A stretch of DNA of 7,637 nt. Origin: Rikenellaceae bacterium (GTDB lineage: Bacteria > Bacteroidota > Bacteroidia > Bacteroidales > Rikenellaceae). Each line of letters opens with the position of its first letter. The stretch's first letter is position 1. Shown here in pieces: positions 1 to 7,203 of this stretch. The stretch is from positions 1 to 7,637 of the forward strand of contig JAITVB010000183.1 of NCBI GenBank assembly GCA_031286025.1, in the 5' to 3' direction. The notes below the pieces were generated by a model. That model saw nothing but the letters and a program-made list of their open reading frames with translations. It had not been told where the DNA came from and searched no databases. Both the position numbers and the translations under genes were made by a program.

Positions 1-943
1 CGCGGTTCAACATCCGGGTCAGGTAAGCGTCGATCTCCTTCCGGTCGCTCCACTTTTTGATGTTTTCTTTCAGGTGGTTGAACATATTGATTACCGCCAG
101 GTTGGCTCCCCCGTGCAACGGCCCTTTCAGCGAACCGATGGCCGCCGCGATCGACGAATAGGTGTCCGTCCCCGACGAACTGGTCACACGCACCGTGAAG
201 GTCGAGTTGTTCCCCCCGCCGTGCTCGGCATGAAGGATCAGCGCGAGGTCAAGGATTTTTGCCTCTAACTCGCTGAAATGATCGCCTTTGAGCATATAGA
301 GGAAATTCTCGGCGAGCGCATATTCTTCTTTCGGGTGGCGGATGTGCAGCGAACGCCCTTCGAGGCTGTGGCGCATGATCTGATAGGCGTAGGCGATGAT
401 CGTCGGGAACTTGGCGATCAGGTCGATCGACTGCCGCATCAGGTTGTCGCGCGAGGCGTTGTCCGGATCGGGGTCGAAAGTGTACATTTCCAACACACTG
501 CGGGCCAGGATATTCATAATGTTCCCCCCTTCGAGGTCCAGGATGTTCATCGTGGTCTTCTGTTCGAGTGGCAACGCGTTGTTGATCAACCGTTGGAAAA
601 TGGATAACTCCTCGCGGTCGGGCAGGAAACCCGCCAACAGCAGGAAAGCCGTTTCCTCAAACCCGAAGCGCTTTTCGGCGTAAATCCCTTTGACGAGGTC
701 TTCGACGTCGATTCCGCGGTAGAACAGCTTTCCGGGGATAGCCTTCAACCCGCCTGCCGGAAGGCGTTCGTAACCCACCACGTCGCCGATCCTGGTCAGC
801 CCCACGAGCACTCCCGAGTGGTCTTCGTTGCGCAGGCCGCGCTTGACGTTATAGGTGTTGAACAGTTCGGGGTCGATGTGGCTCGTCGCCTTGATCGATT
901 CCGACAACTTGTAGATCATATATTCATCTTTCATCTCTTTCAT
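1..943 (-). CDS. gltA: Citrate synthase, N-terminal 314 residues (3' end cut by window edge)
   Basis: Citrate synthase condenses oxaloacetate with acetyl-CoA to citrate in the cytoplasm, the entry step of the TCA cycle. The reading frame is open from 943 to the window edge and gives 314 residues of a protein usually about 430-450 long. The characteristic active-site blocks are visible: HAEHGGGN at residues 238-245, an SSSGTD stretch at about 255-260, and GPLHGGAN at 274-281 with a catalytic-type histidine at 277. The catalytic aspartate lies beyond the edge. The N-terminal pattern GLRNEDHSGVLVGLTRIGDV (36-55) is the form seen in Bacteroidota and Firmicutes rather than the E. coli form. The ATG at 943 is preferred over the ATGs at codons 4 and 9 because a GGAGG lies 7 bases upstream. 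It is the third gene of the acn-icd-gltA operon, 33 bases after icd. Function is secure; the C-terminus is unseen. Confidence 0.95.
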   Translation of the reverse strand, partial: MKEMKDEYMIYKLSESIKATSHIDPELFNTYNVKRGLRNEDHSGVLVGLTRIGDVVGYERLPAGGLKAIPGKLFYRGIDVEDLVKGIYAEKRFGFEETAFLLLAGFLPDREELSIFQRLINNALPLEQKTTMNILDLEGGNIMNILARSVLEMYTFDPDPDNASRDNLMRQSIDLIAKFPTIIAYAYQIMRHSLEGRSLHIRHPKEEYALAENFLYMLKGDHFSELEAKILDLALILHAEHGGGNNSTFTVRVTSSSGTDTYSSIAAAIGSLKGPLHGGANLAVINMFNHLKENIKKWSDRKEIDAYLTRMLNR

Positions 944-950
944 CGTTTTT

Positions 951-955
951 CCTCC
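951..955 (-). promoter_or_regulatory. Strong Shine-Dalgarno site of gltA
   Basis: On the minus strand the sequence AAAAAGGAGGAAAAACG precedes the ATG at 943. The GGAGG core is 7 bases from the start codon. It fixes the start of gltA. It is a much better ribosome binding site than those of acn and efp in the same window, which have A-rich leaders only. Confidence 0.75.
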
Positions 956-976
956 TTTTTATTCAGCTGTCTGCAA

Positions 977-2236
977 TTACAAATTTTTGATCACCGCCTC
1001 GCCAAAGGCGGTGGTCGAGAGGGTTTCTCCATTTTCCATAAAACGCGCCAAATCGTTTGTGGCACGGTGCTGTCCGAAGGTTCGTTCGAGGGCGGCCTCG
1101 ATTGCCTGCGCCGCCTCGGCCCAACCGAGGTAGTCGAGCATCATCGCCCCCGAAAGCAACAGCGACGAAGGGTTCACAACATTTTGCCCGGCAATGTCCG
1201 GGGCGGTGCCGTGGGTGGCTTCGAAAACAGCATGGCCAGTTTTGTAGTTGATGTTGGCGCCCGGTGCGATGCCGATGCCGCCCACCATCGCCGCCAATTG
1301 GTCGGAAATATAGTCGCCGTTGAGATTCAAAGTTGCGATCACCGAATACTCTTCCGGGATCAGCAATGTGTTTTGCAGGAAGGCGTCGGCGATCACATCC
1401 TTGACGATTACCCTGCCGGCGGCTTCGGCCGTCGCCAATGCTTCCCGGGCAGCCGCGGCCCCCTGCTCCTTTTTGATCGCCTCATACCGGTTCATCGTAA
1501 AGGTCGGATCAAAAAATTCGCGTTCGGCCAGGGCGTAGCCCCAGTTCTTAAATCCGCCTTCGGTGAATTTCATGATATTGCCCTTGTGGACAAGCGTCAC
1601 CGAAGGCAACCGTCGGTCTACGGCATATTCGATCGCCGAACGGACGAGGCGTTCGCATCCCTCCTGCGACACGGGTTTCACGCCGAAGGCCGAGGTTTCG
1701 GGAAAACGCACCTTTGTGACGCCCATTTCGCCGGCCAGAAAGTCATAAAATTTTCGGGCTTCGGGCGTGCCGGCAGCCCATTCGATACCGGCGTAAATGT
1801 CTTCCGTGTTTTCCCGGAAAATATGCATATCGACCTTCTGCGGCTCTTTTACCGGCGAAACGACCCCCTTGTACCAACGCACCGGGCGCAAACAGACGTA
1901 GAGATCCAACTCCTGGCGCAGCGCCACGTTCAACGACCGCATCCCGCCGCCGACAGGGGTGGTCAACGGCCCCTTGATCCCGACCAGATAATATCGAAAA
2001 GCATCGAGCGTCGCATCGGGCAGCCAGGTGCCCACTGCGTTGAACGACTTTTCGCCGGCCAATACCTCCAACCATTCGATAGCTCGCGTGCCGCCGTAGC
2101 ATTTTTTGACAGCCGCGTCAATCACCGCCTGGGCCACAGGGGTAATTTCCGCGCCCACGCCATCGCCCTCGATGTAAGGGATCGACACCCGGTCGGGGAC
2201 AACCGGTTTCCCCGCTTCCATTTCGATTTTCCCCAT
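977..2236 (-). CDS. icd: Isocitrate dehydrogenase, E. coli-like fold, predicted NAD-dependent
   Basis: Oxidative decarboxylation of isocitrate to 2-oxoglutarate; 419 residues, close to the 416 of E. coli Icd. Substrate residues are conserved: the SLNVALRQ loop (Ser101, Asn103, Arg107; Ser101 matches the E. coli phosphorylation site Ser113), Arg117, Arg141, Tyr148, Lys218, and metal ligands Asp284, Asp308 and Asp312. In the cofactor pocket, HGTAP is followed by Asp347-Ile348 where the NADP enzyme of E. coli has Lys344-Tyr345. Tyr391 is replaced by Asn394, while Arg395 is kept as Arg398. Asp-Ile is the NAD-type pair, so NAD use is inferred. An Ala-rich insertion at about 255-275 lengthens the loop before VIVKDVIAD. 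The start is supported by AAAGGA at 2245-2250, inside the end of acn. The gap after the acn stop is 4 bases, indicating co-transcription and probably coupling. The identity is certain, the coenzyme inferred. Confidence 0.97.
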   Translation of the reverse strand: MGKIEMEAGKPVVPDRVSIPYIEGDGVGAEITPVAQAVIDAAVKKCYGGTRAIEWLEVLAGEKSFNAVGTWLPDATLDAFRYYLVGIKGPLTTPVGGGMRSLNVALRQELDLYVCLRPVRWYKGVVSPVKEPQKVDMHIFRENTEDIYAGIEWAAGTPEARKFYDFLAGEMGVTKVRFPETSAFGVKPVSQEGCERLVRSAIEYAVDRRLPSVTLVHKGNIMKFTEGGFKNWGYALAEREFFDPTFTMNRYEAIKKEQGAAAAREALATAEAAGRVIVKDVIADAFLQNTLLIPEEYSVIATLNLNGDYISDQLAAMVGGIGIAPGANINYKTGHAVFEATHGTAPDIAGQNVVNPSSLLLSGAMMLDYLGWAEAAQAIEAALERTFGQHRATNDLARFMENGETLSTTAFGEAVIKNL

Positions 2237-2240
2237 CGTC

Positions 2241-4496
2241 TTATTCCTTTGAGAGACAGTTCAGCGCACTGCCCGCTTTAAACCAGTCGATTTGCAACTC
2301 GTTGTAGGTGTGTACGGCTTCAAAACGTTCGGTCGTCCCGTCGGGATGTTTCACTTCGACCGTCAGATTCTTGCCCGGGGCAAACGATTCGAGGCCCAAC
2401 ACGGAAAGCGTGTCGCGCTCGTCGATGCGGTCATAGTCGGCCTTGTCGGCAAAGGTGAGGGCCAACATACCCTGCTTCTTGAGGTTGGTTTCGTGGATCC
2501 GCGCGAACGATTTGCAGAGGATCGCCTTGACGTTCAGAAAGCGCGGCTCAAGCGCGGCGTGCTCACGCGAGGAACCTTCACCGTAATTCTCTTCAGCCAC
2601 GATGACCGACGACAGACCCCGTGCCTTGTAGGTTTTTGCCACCGCCGAAACAGTTTCATGGCTGCCGTTCAACGGATTGAGCACCGCATTGGCCTTTTGA
2701 TTGAAAGCGTTCGTCGCCCCCATCAGCAAATTCTCGGAGATGTTTTCGAGGTGGCCGCGGAAGCGCAACCATGGTCCGGCCATCGAAATGTGGTCGGTGG
2801 TGCATTTTCCGGTCGCTTTGATCAGCAGGTGCATTCCGTTGAAATCGTCCTCCCTGAACGGCGCAAACGGTTTCAGCAATTGCAGACGTTGCGAATCCGG
2901 CGCAATCCGGATTTCGATTCGCGATCCATCGACTGACGGAGCGGCGTAGCCCGGATCGTCGACTGTGTAACCTTTCGGCGGCAGGGTCTCTCCGGTGGGC
3001 AGATCGAGTGTTACGGTCACCCCGTTTTTGTTGATCAATTTATCGGTCAGTGGGTTAAACGTCAGATCGCCTGCCAACGTGAGTGCCGTCACCACTTCGG
3101 GCGAGGCCACGAAAGCGTGGGTATCTGGATTGCCGTCTGCCCGTTTCGCAAAATTCCGGTTGAAGGACGTCACGATGGAGTTTGGCCGTCCGGCCGAGCC
3201 GTCGTTGCGGTTCCATTGTCCGATGCACGGGCCGCAGGCGTTGGTAAAGATCACGCCGCCAATGGCCTCGAAATCGGCGATCAACCCGTCGCGTTGCGCT
3301 GTTTCAAACACCTGCTGCGAGCCGGGATTAATGAGATATTGCGCCTTGACTTCGAGCCCTTTCGCCGCCGCTTGGCGGGCGACGGAAGCCGCCCGGGCCA
3401 AATCTTCGTACGAAGAGTTGGTGCACGAGCCCACCAAACCGACCTCCATCCGCTGCGGCCAGTCTTTTTCGCGCGCCAACCGTCCGAATTCGGAAACGGG
3501 GTGGGCGTCGTCGGGGGTAAACGGGCCGTTGAGGTAAGGCTCCAAGGCCGACAGGTCGATCTCGATCAACCGGTCGTAATATGTTTCGGGCGAAGCGGCC
3601 ACTTCGGGGTCAGACGCCAGATCGACAGCCTGTTTCGCGGCGGCTTCGGCCACCGCACCGCGGCCGGTAGCGCACAGGTAAGCGGCCATCGCCTCATCGT
3701 AAGGGAAAATCGACGTCGTGGCTCCGACTTCAGCGCCCATGTTGCAAATCGTTGCTTTGCCGGTAGCGGAAAGCGCCGCCGCACCGGGGCCGAAATATTC
3801 GAGAATGGCGTTGGTTCCTCCTTTCACTGTGAGGATACCGGCCAATTTCAAAATGACATCTTTCGGCGAAGCCCAACCGTTCAACTTTCCGGTGAGTTTT
3901 ACCCCGATTAATTTCGGCATCTTGAGTTCCCACGGAATGCCCGCCATCACGTCCATCGCATCGGCCCCGCCCACACCGACGGCAATCATTCCGAGTCCAC
4001 CGGCAGTAGGCGTGTGCGAGTCGGTACCGATCATCATTCCGCCCGGGAAAGCATAATTCTCAAGCACCACCTGGTGAATGATCCCCGCACCGGGTTTCCA
4101 GAACCCGACACCGTATTTGTCAGACACATTTTTCAGAAAGTCATACACTTCGCTGTTGACTGCCAACGCTTTTCTCAGATCGGCCGCGGCATCGGTTTCA
4201 GCCGTGATTAGGTGGTCGCAGTGTACCGACGAAGGCACGGCCACCCGCTCGCGTCCGGCGGTCATAAACTGCAACAGCGCCATCTGGGCCGTCGCGTCCT
4301 GCATCGCCACCCGATCGGGGCGGAAATTGACATAATCCTCGCTCCTGCGGAATGACCGCAGATCGCTCTTGTCATAAAGATGGGCATACAACACTTTTTC
4401 GGCCAACGTCATCGGACGGCCCAACACCTGCCGCGCCGCGCCGACTCGCGCCCCGAACGAGGCATACACCTCTTGGATCATCTCCGGGTCAAACAT
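2241..4496 (-). CDS. acn: Aconitate hydratase, mitochondrial type
   Basis: Interconverts citrate and isocitrate through cis-aconitate using a [4Fe-4S] cluster; cytoplasmic. The 751 residues match the mitochondrial-type family in length and architecture: three N-terminal cluster/substrate domains, a linker, and a C-terminal swivel domain. Cluster ligands are Cys358 (in SCTNS), Cys421 and Cys424 (in ACGPCIGQW), the same numbers as in mature pig aconitase. Active-site residues include Asp94-His95, Asp159-Ser160-His161 (GTDSHTPT), and Ser642-Ser643-Arg644 in [10 protein letters not shown]. It is the first gene of the operon with icd and gltA. No Shine-Dalgarno is seen; the leader just before ATG is A-rich, as is common in Bacteroidota. 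Aconitases of this type are known in Bacteroides fragilis. The symbol acnA is also used for this gene in that group. The family is not the AcnB type, which has a different domain order. Confidence 0.97.
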   Translation of the reverse strand: MFDPEMIQEVYASFGARVGAARQVLGRPMTLAEKVLYAHLYDKSDLRSFRRSEDYVNFRPDRVAMQDATAQMALLQFMTAGRERVAVPSSVHCDHLITAETDAAADLRKALAVNSEVYDFLKNVSDKYGVGFWKPGAGIIHQVVLENYAFPGGMMIGTDSHTPTAGGLGMIAVGVGGADAMDVMAGIPWELKMPKLIGVKLTGKLNGWASPKDVILKLAGILTVKGGTNAILEYFGPGAAALSATGKATICNMGAEVGATTSIFPYDEAMAAYLCATGRGAVAEAAAKQAVDLASDPEVAASPETYYDRLIEIDLSALEPYLNGPFTPDDAHPVSEFGRLAREKDWPQRMEVGLVGSCTNSSYEDLARAASVARQAAAKGLEVKAQYLINPGSQQVFETAQRDGLIADFEAIGGVIFTNACGPCIGQWNRNDGSAGRPNSIVTSFNRNFAKRADGNPDTHAFVASPEVVTALTLAGDLTFNPLTDKLINKNGVTVTLDLPTGETLPPKGYTVDDPGYAAPSVDGSRIEIRIAPDSQRLQLLKPFAPFREDDFNGMHLLIKATGKCTTDHISMAGPWLRFRGHLENISENLLMGATNAFNQKANAVLNPLNGSHETVSAVAKTYKARGLSSVIVAEENYGEGSSREHAALEPRFLNVKAILCKSFARIHETNLKKQGMLALTFADKADYDRIDERDTLSVLGLESFAPGKNLTVEVKHPDGTTERFEAVHTYNELQIDWFKAGSALNCLSKE

Positions 4497-4518
4497 TTTT
4501 CGTAAAGTTTATCGATTG

Positions 4519-4526
4519 CAAATATA
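4519..4526 (-). promoter_or_regulatory. Possible second -7 box of acn (TATATTTG)
   Basis: Read on the minus strand this is TATATTTG, an exact match to the Bacteroidota -7 consensus TAnnTTTG, about 23 bases before the acn ATG. No TTTG is found at the expected distance upstream, so it would be a promoter with a weak -33 element. The adjoining dyad at 4526-4540 would lie in its spacer. Confidence 0.35.
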
Positions 4527-4540
4527 TGACAATTTGTTAA
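4526..4540. repeat. Imperfect 15-bp dyad ATGACAATTTGTTAA
   Basis: The half-sites TGACA and TGTTA are imperfect inverted copies (one mismatch) around a three-base centre. It matches the perfect dyad at 4784-4798 at 12 of 15 positions. It sits about 30 bases before acn, next to the TATATTTG box, so it could be a regulator site; that is inference. Confidence 0.4.
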
Positions 4541-4582
4541 AAAAATATCGCCGCAGTTGTCTTTTCACGACTTTCGTACGGC

Positions 4583-4613
4583 CAAAGATACGAATTTTGT
4601 TGCCGGATGTAAA
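4583..4613 (-). promoter_or_regulatory. Candidate promoter of the acn-icd-gltA operon
   Basis: On the minus strand, TTTA (4613-4610) is followed after 19 bases by TATCTTTG (4590-4583). This fits the Bacteroidota primary-sigma pattern TTTG-N19-21-TAnnTTTG with one mismatch in the -33 element. Transcription would start near 4577 and give a leader of about 80 bases before the acn ATG. Confidence 0.55.
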
Positions 4614-4621
4614 CAATAGAT

Positions 4622-4722
4622 TGTTGATAAAATCGTTGATCACCTGTGAATAGTTTCGATTCGGAAGCGAGTTATGGACAACAGTACGGATTATGGCGTC
4701 GATAACCTGTCGATTATCCGTT
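4622..4722. other. Cluster of imperfect DnaA-box-like 9-mers
   Basis: Against the consensus TTATNCACA, four near matches lie within about 100 bases: TGTTGATAA (4622-4630, reverse orientation, one mismatch), TGTGAATAG (4645-4653, reverse, one mismatch), TTATGGACA (4672-4680, one mismatch) and TTATCCGTT (4714-4722, weaker). An A/T-rich stretch lies at 4501-4560. None is a perfect box, so this is only a hint of a DnaA-binding or origin-like region. Confidence 0.25.
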
Positions 4723-4783
4723 GAAATATCATGAAAGAGATGTCAGGAATCGGAGAAAACCCGACTCTCGATATTCCAATTTG

Positions 4784-4798
4784 TTGACAATCTGTCAA
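4784..4798. repeat. Perfect 15-bp dyad TTGACA-ATC-TGTCAA
   Basis: Six-base arms TTGACA and TGTCAA are exact inverted copies around ATC. The site lies 27 bases upstream of the candidate efp -33 element and has a degenerate relative at 4526-4540 upstream of acn. A dimeric transcription factor could bind both; the factor is unknown. Confidence 0.45.
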
Positions 4799-4825
4799 AA
4801 TACGTCTGTAAACCAACCCCGCCCG

Positions 4826-4857
4826 TTTGTATTTCTCGAAAAAATCCCGGATATTTG
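4826..4857 (+). promoter_or_regulatory. Candidate promoter of efp
   Basis: TTTG at 4826-4829 is followed after 20 bases by GATATTTG at 4850-4857. This fits TTTG-N19-21-TAnnTTTG with a single mismatch (G for T at the first position of the -7 box). The predicted start near 4863 leaves a leader of about 20 bases before the efp ATG. Confidence 0.55.
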
Positions 4858-4882
4858 TAACCCTGAAATCAAATTCTGAAAA

Positions 4883-5449
4883 ATGGCGACAACTGCAGAC
4901 ATCAAAAACGGCCTGTGTATCGAGTTCAACGGCAAGACCTATTCGATCGTCGAGTTCCAACACGTGAAACCGGGTAAAGGCCCCGCTTTCGTGCGCACGA
5001 AACTCAAAAACCTCGAAAACGGCCGCACCGTTGACCACACTTTCTCGGCCGGCGAAAAAATCGAACCCGTGCGCGTAGAACGACGCCCCTACCAATACCT
5101 CTTCGAAGACGACATGGGCTGCGTGTTCATGCACACCGAAACCTATGAACAGATCCACATCGACCGCAACCTGATCGAAAACTCGGATCTCATGCGCGAG
5201 GGACAAGTCGTCGAAGTCATGTTCCATACCGAAAAGGAACAGGTGCTCAGCGCCGAACTTCCTCCCATCATCGACATGGAAGTCACCTATACCGAGCCCG
5301 GCGTCAAAGGCGACACCGCTTCGACCAACTCGCTCAAACCTGCCACCGTCGACACCGGAGCCACCATCCGCGTCCCCCTCTTTATCCAAACCGGCGAAAA
5401 AATCCGCGTCGACACCCGTACCCGCGAGTATTACGAACGGATAAAGTAA
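4883..5449 (+). CDS. efp: Translation elongation factor P
   Basis: EF-P binds the ribosome between the P and E sites and relieves stalling at consecutive prolines. The 188-residue product has the normal family length and its three beta-barrel domains: an N-terminal KOW-like domain to about residue 65, a central OB domain to about 127, and a C-terminal OB domain that carries the conserved GDT...T motif (about 143-159) and ends in TREYYERIK. The loop that reaches the P-site tRNA reads KPGKGPAF, placing Lys32 at the position of E. coli Lys34, the residue beta-lysylated in that organism. The modifying enzyme here is not in the window. [15 protein letters not shown] (63-77) is typical of Bacteroidota versions. 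There is no Shine-Dalgarno; GAAAA directly precedes the ATG. It appears monocistronic, with its own promoter and a hairpin 16 bases after the stop, facing prfB. Confidence 0.97.
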   Translation: MATTADIKNGLCIEFNGKTYSIVEFQHVKPGKGPAFVRTKLKNLENGRTVDHTFSAGEKIEPVRVERRPYQYLFEDDMGCVFMHTETYEQIHIDRNLIENSDLMREGQVVEVMFHTEKEQVLSAELPPIIDMEVTYTEPGVKGDTASTNSLKPATVDTGATIRVPLFIQTGEKIRVDTRTREYYERIK

Positions 5450-5464
5450 AGACCGGCCTCGACC

Positions 5465-5484
5465 GCCGCTTTTTATAAAGCGGC
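5465..5484 (+). terminator. Hairpin terminator after efp
   Basis: GCCGCTTT (5465-5472) and AAAGCGGC (5477-5484) form an 8-bp stem with a TTAT loop, 16 bases after the efp stop. A run of five T follows only after about 8 bases, so it is not a textbook intrinsic terminator. Its position between convergent efp and prfB suggests it may serve both directions. Confidence 0.6.
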
Positions 5485-5520
5485 AGCAAAAGTTTTTGAG
5501 GCGTTTTTTACAAAAGTGCC

Positions 5521-5534
5521 GGTCGGAGGCGACC
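5521..5534 (-). terminator. Possible small hairpin directly after prfB
   Basis: GGTCG and CGACC pair around a 4-base loop immediately after the prfB stop codon. On the minus strand it is followed by GGCAC and then TTTTGT. The 5-bp stem is short and the T tract poor, so this is a weak candidate for ending prfB transcription. Confidence 0.25.
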
Positions 5535-6624
5535 TCAACTTTGTCCGCCGAATTCCATAAGGTAGGCTTTGATGAAGGGGTCTATGTTGCCGTCCATGAC
5601 GCCTTGTACGTCCGAGGTCTGGACGTTTGTGCGGTGGTCTTTGACGCGGCGGTCGTCGAAGACGTAGCTGCGGATCTGGGAGCCCCATTCGATTTTTTTC
5701 TTTTCGCCTTCGAGTTGGTTTTGGAGTTCCATGCGGCGTTCCAACTCTTTCTGGTAGAGTTTGGATTTGAGGATGCGCATGGCGTTTTCGCGGTTGTTGA
5801 GTTGCGAGCGGGTTTCGGTGTTTTCGACGACGATGCCCGAAGGTTTATGCCGCAGGCGGACGCCGGTTTCGACCTTGTTGACGTTCTGACCGCCGGCGCC
5901 TGATGAGCGGAAAGTGTCCCACTCGATGTCACCGGCGTTGACGACGATTTCGATCGTGTCGTCGACGGCCGGCGAAACGAAGACCGAGGCGAACGATGTG
6001 TGGCGGCGGTTGTTGGAGTCGAACGGCGAGAGGCGCACGAGACGGTGGACGCCGTTTTCGCTCTTGAGGTAGCCATAGGAATAATCACCCTCGATCTCGA
6101 CAGTGGCCGATTTGATGCCGGCTTCTTCGCCTTCCTGCAAGTCGGCCATTTTTGTTTTGTAGCCGCTTTGTTCGGCCCAACGGAGGTACATCCTGAGCAG
6201 CATCGAGGCCCAGTCTTGGCTCTCGGTGCCGCCTGCCCCGGAATTGATTTCGAGGATGGCGCCCAGATGGTCTTCCTCGCTGCGGAGCATGTTTTTCATT
6301 TCGAGGGCTTCGGTGGCAGCCAGGGCGGCGGCGTATTGCTCTTGGGCTTCGGCCTCGGTGAGGACGCCCTCCTTGATAAAATCGGGCATCAGTTCGAGGT
6401 CGCCGACCAGTTGGCCCAATTGGTCATAAGCAGTGACCCACGACCTGATCGAGGCTATTTTTTTCAGTTGTTCTTCGGCCGCTTTGGGATCGTCCCAGAA
6501 GGCGGGGTCGTGGGTTTTAGACTCTTGTTCGTCGAGTTCCATGCGTCGGTTGTCGACGTCAAAGATGCCTCCTCAACGCATCCAGGCGCCTTACAAGCTC
6601 TGTAATTTGTTCGTTGGTGATCAT
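5535..6624 (-). CDS. prfB: Peptide chain release factor 2, with programmed +1 frameshift
   Basis: RF2 recognises UAA and UGA stop codons and triggers peptide release. The main frame (6560-5535) carries the anticodon-mimic SPF tripeptide, the catalytic GGQ in [10 protein letters not shown], the conserved [14 protein letters not shown] block and the C-terminal [12 protein letters not shown]. The gene does not begin at the internal ATG at 6542. A zero frame starts at ATG 6624, runs 21 codons ([10 protein letters not shown] then [11 protein letters not shown]) and meets TGA at 6561-6559. Slipping +1 at CTT-TGA-C joins it to [10 protein letters not shown], giving 21 + 341 = 362 residues against 365 in E. 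coli. SPF then falls at 199-201 and GGQ at 244-246. Ser240 occupies the site of E. coli residue 246, where Ala or Ser is common. The start overlaps the upstream gene's stop by ATGA and has no Shine-Dalgarno, implying coupled translation. Confidence 0.96.
6558..6573 (-). promoter_or_regulatory. Programmed +1 frameshift site of prfB
   Basis: On the minus strand the sequence reads AGGAGG-CAT-CTT-TGA-C. The AGGAGG (6573-6568) acts as an internal Shine-Dalgarno three bases before the CTT slippery codon, the same spacing as in E. coli prfB (AGGGGG-TAT-CTT-TGA-C). The in-frame stop is UGA, read by RF2 itself. Low RF2 therefore favours the shift and synthesis of more RF2, an autoregulatory loop established for this family. 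Confidence 0.95.
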
Positions 6625-7184
6625 GGTTGTTCGTTTTTGCAGAGGTCGAACGACCCCTCTTCGATTTCACGGTTTAATTTAGTCAACAGGGCGATGGCGG
6701 GGGAAACGAGGGTCATCACGTCATCGACATACTCCCGGTGTGCTTCGTCGCCCTTTATCCGGTAAAGCATCACCGAGTAGAGAGCGCGCAGGCAGAACTC
6801 GATGTCGCTCATCTCCGCTCTCCCAAGGCGTGCTTTCAATGCGGGCAGTTCCGACGCCAGAGGGGTGAACACCTTGCGATATTCCGCGCCGGCGGGCAGG
6901 GCCAACAGCGCTTCGTGGAGCTCCTGGAGCGAGCCAATCAGGTGTAGGGTGTGTTCCAAGTGGCCGTGGACTTCCTTGCCTTCGGCTTTGAGCAGGTCGA
7001 TCAACTCCATGTACCATAGGAAAACCTCTTGTTTCGTTTCGTCGTCGGCCTGCATCGGGGCGGCGAGTTGCGAAAAGATCGCCTCGGGGCTGAACTGCAG
7101 GGCGCGGAACAAATCCTCCAACTGCCAGAGGTAGAGGATGTATTCGGCAATGTTTTCGCGGCGTTTGAGTTTGGCGATAACCAT
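6621..7184 (-). CDS. DUF4924-like protein of unknown function
   Basis: The 187-residue product begins MVIAKLKRRENIAEYILYLW and appears largely alpha-helical. It has no signal peptide, membrane segment or obvious catalytic motif, so a soluble cytoplasmic protein is likely. The N-terminal block NIAEYILYLWQLEDLFRAL and the following helices match my memory of the DUF4924 family of Bacteroidota, often found beside prfB; this is recognition from memory, not a search. Charged, helix-favouring stretches such as EFCLRALYSVMLYRIKGDE (about 128-146) suggest a helical bundle. The start at 7184 is supported by AAAAGGA (7191-7197) six bases upstream and by a promoter just beyond. Its TGA overlaps the prfB ATG (ATGA), so the two are very probably co-transcribed and translationally coupled. 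A role connected with translation termination is possible from context only; no function is known to me. Confidence 0.85.
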   Translation of the reverse strand: MVIAKLKRRENIAEYILYLWQLEDLFRALQFSPEAIFSQLAAPMQADDETKQEVFLWYMELIDLLKAEGKEVHGHLEHTLHLIGSLQELHEALLALPAGAEYRKVFTPLASELPALKARLGRAEMSDIEFCLRALYSVMLYRIKGDEAHREYVDDVMTLVSPAIALLTKLNREIEEGSFDLCKNEQP

Positions 7185-7203
7185 TTTTATTCCTTTTCGA
7201 GGA

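Larger units (their letters stand above)
4497..4882. other. Divergent intergenic region between acn and efp
   Basis: These 386 bases separate two genes transcribed outward and hold no credible coding frame; the minus-strand frame reaching in from efp is only its shadow. The sequence is clearly richer in A and T than the flanking genes, especially at 4501-4560. It contains candidate promoters for both genes, two related 15-bp dyads and several DnaA-box-like 9-mers, each listed separately. No tRNA or recognisable riboswitch was seen, and no rpmH (ribosomal protein L34) lies upstream of efp. Confidence 0.8.

Noticed and set aside
818..2281. Long plus-strand open frame of 487 codons
   Set aside because: It lies entirely opposite icd and the start of gltA, shows low-complexity composition (rich in Arg, His, Phe) and no family motif. 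GC-rich codon use on the true strand explains the absence of stops.
4701..4718. Inverted repeat GATAA...TTATC
   Set aside because: A 5-base stem around an 8-base loop, A/T-rich and without a T tract, is weak and easily due to chance.
4691..5389. Minus-strand open frame of 232 codons
   Set aside because: It is antisense to efp, whose full-length protein is unambiguous. The frame is a mirror of GC-rich codons and has no recognisable domain.
5535..6542. RF2 starting at the internal ATG 6542
   Set aside because: The upstream zero frame and the AGGAGG-CAT-CTT-TGA-C signal show that the protein begins at 6624 and is joined by a +1 shift.
6000..6605. Plus-strand open frame of 201 codons
   Set aside because: It overlaps prfB on the other strand along its whole length and has no motif or ribosome site; treated as a shadow.
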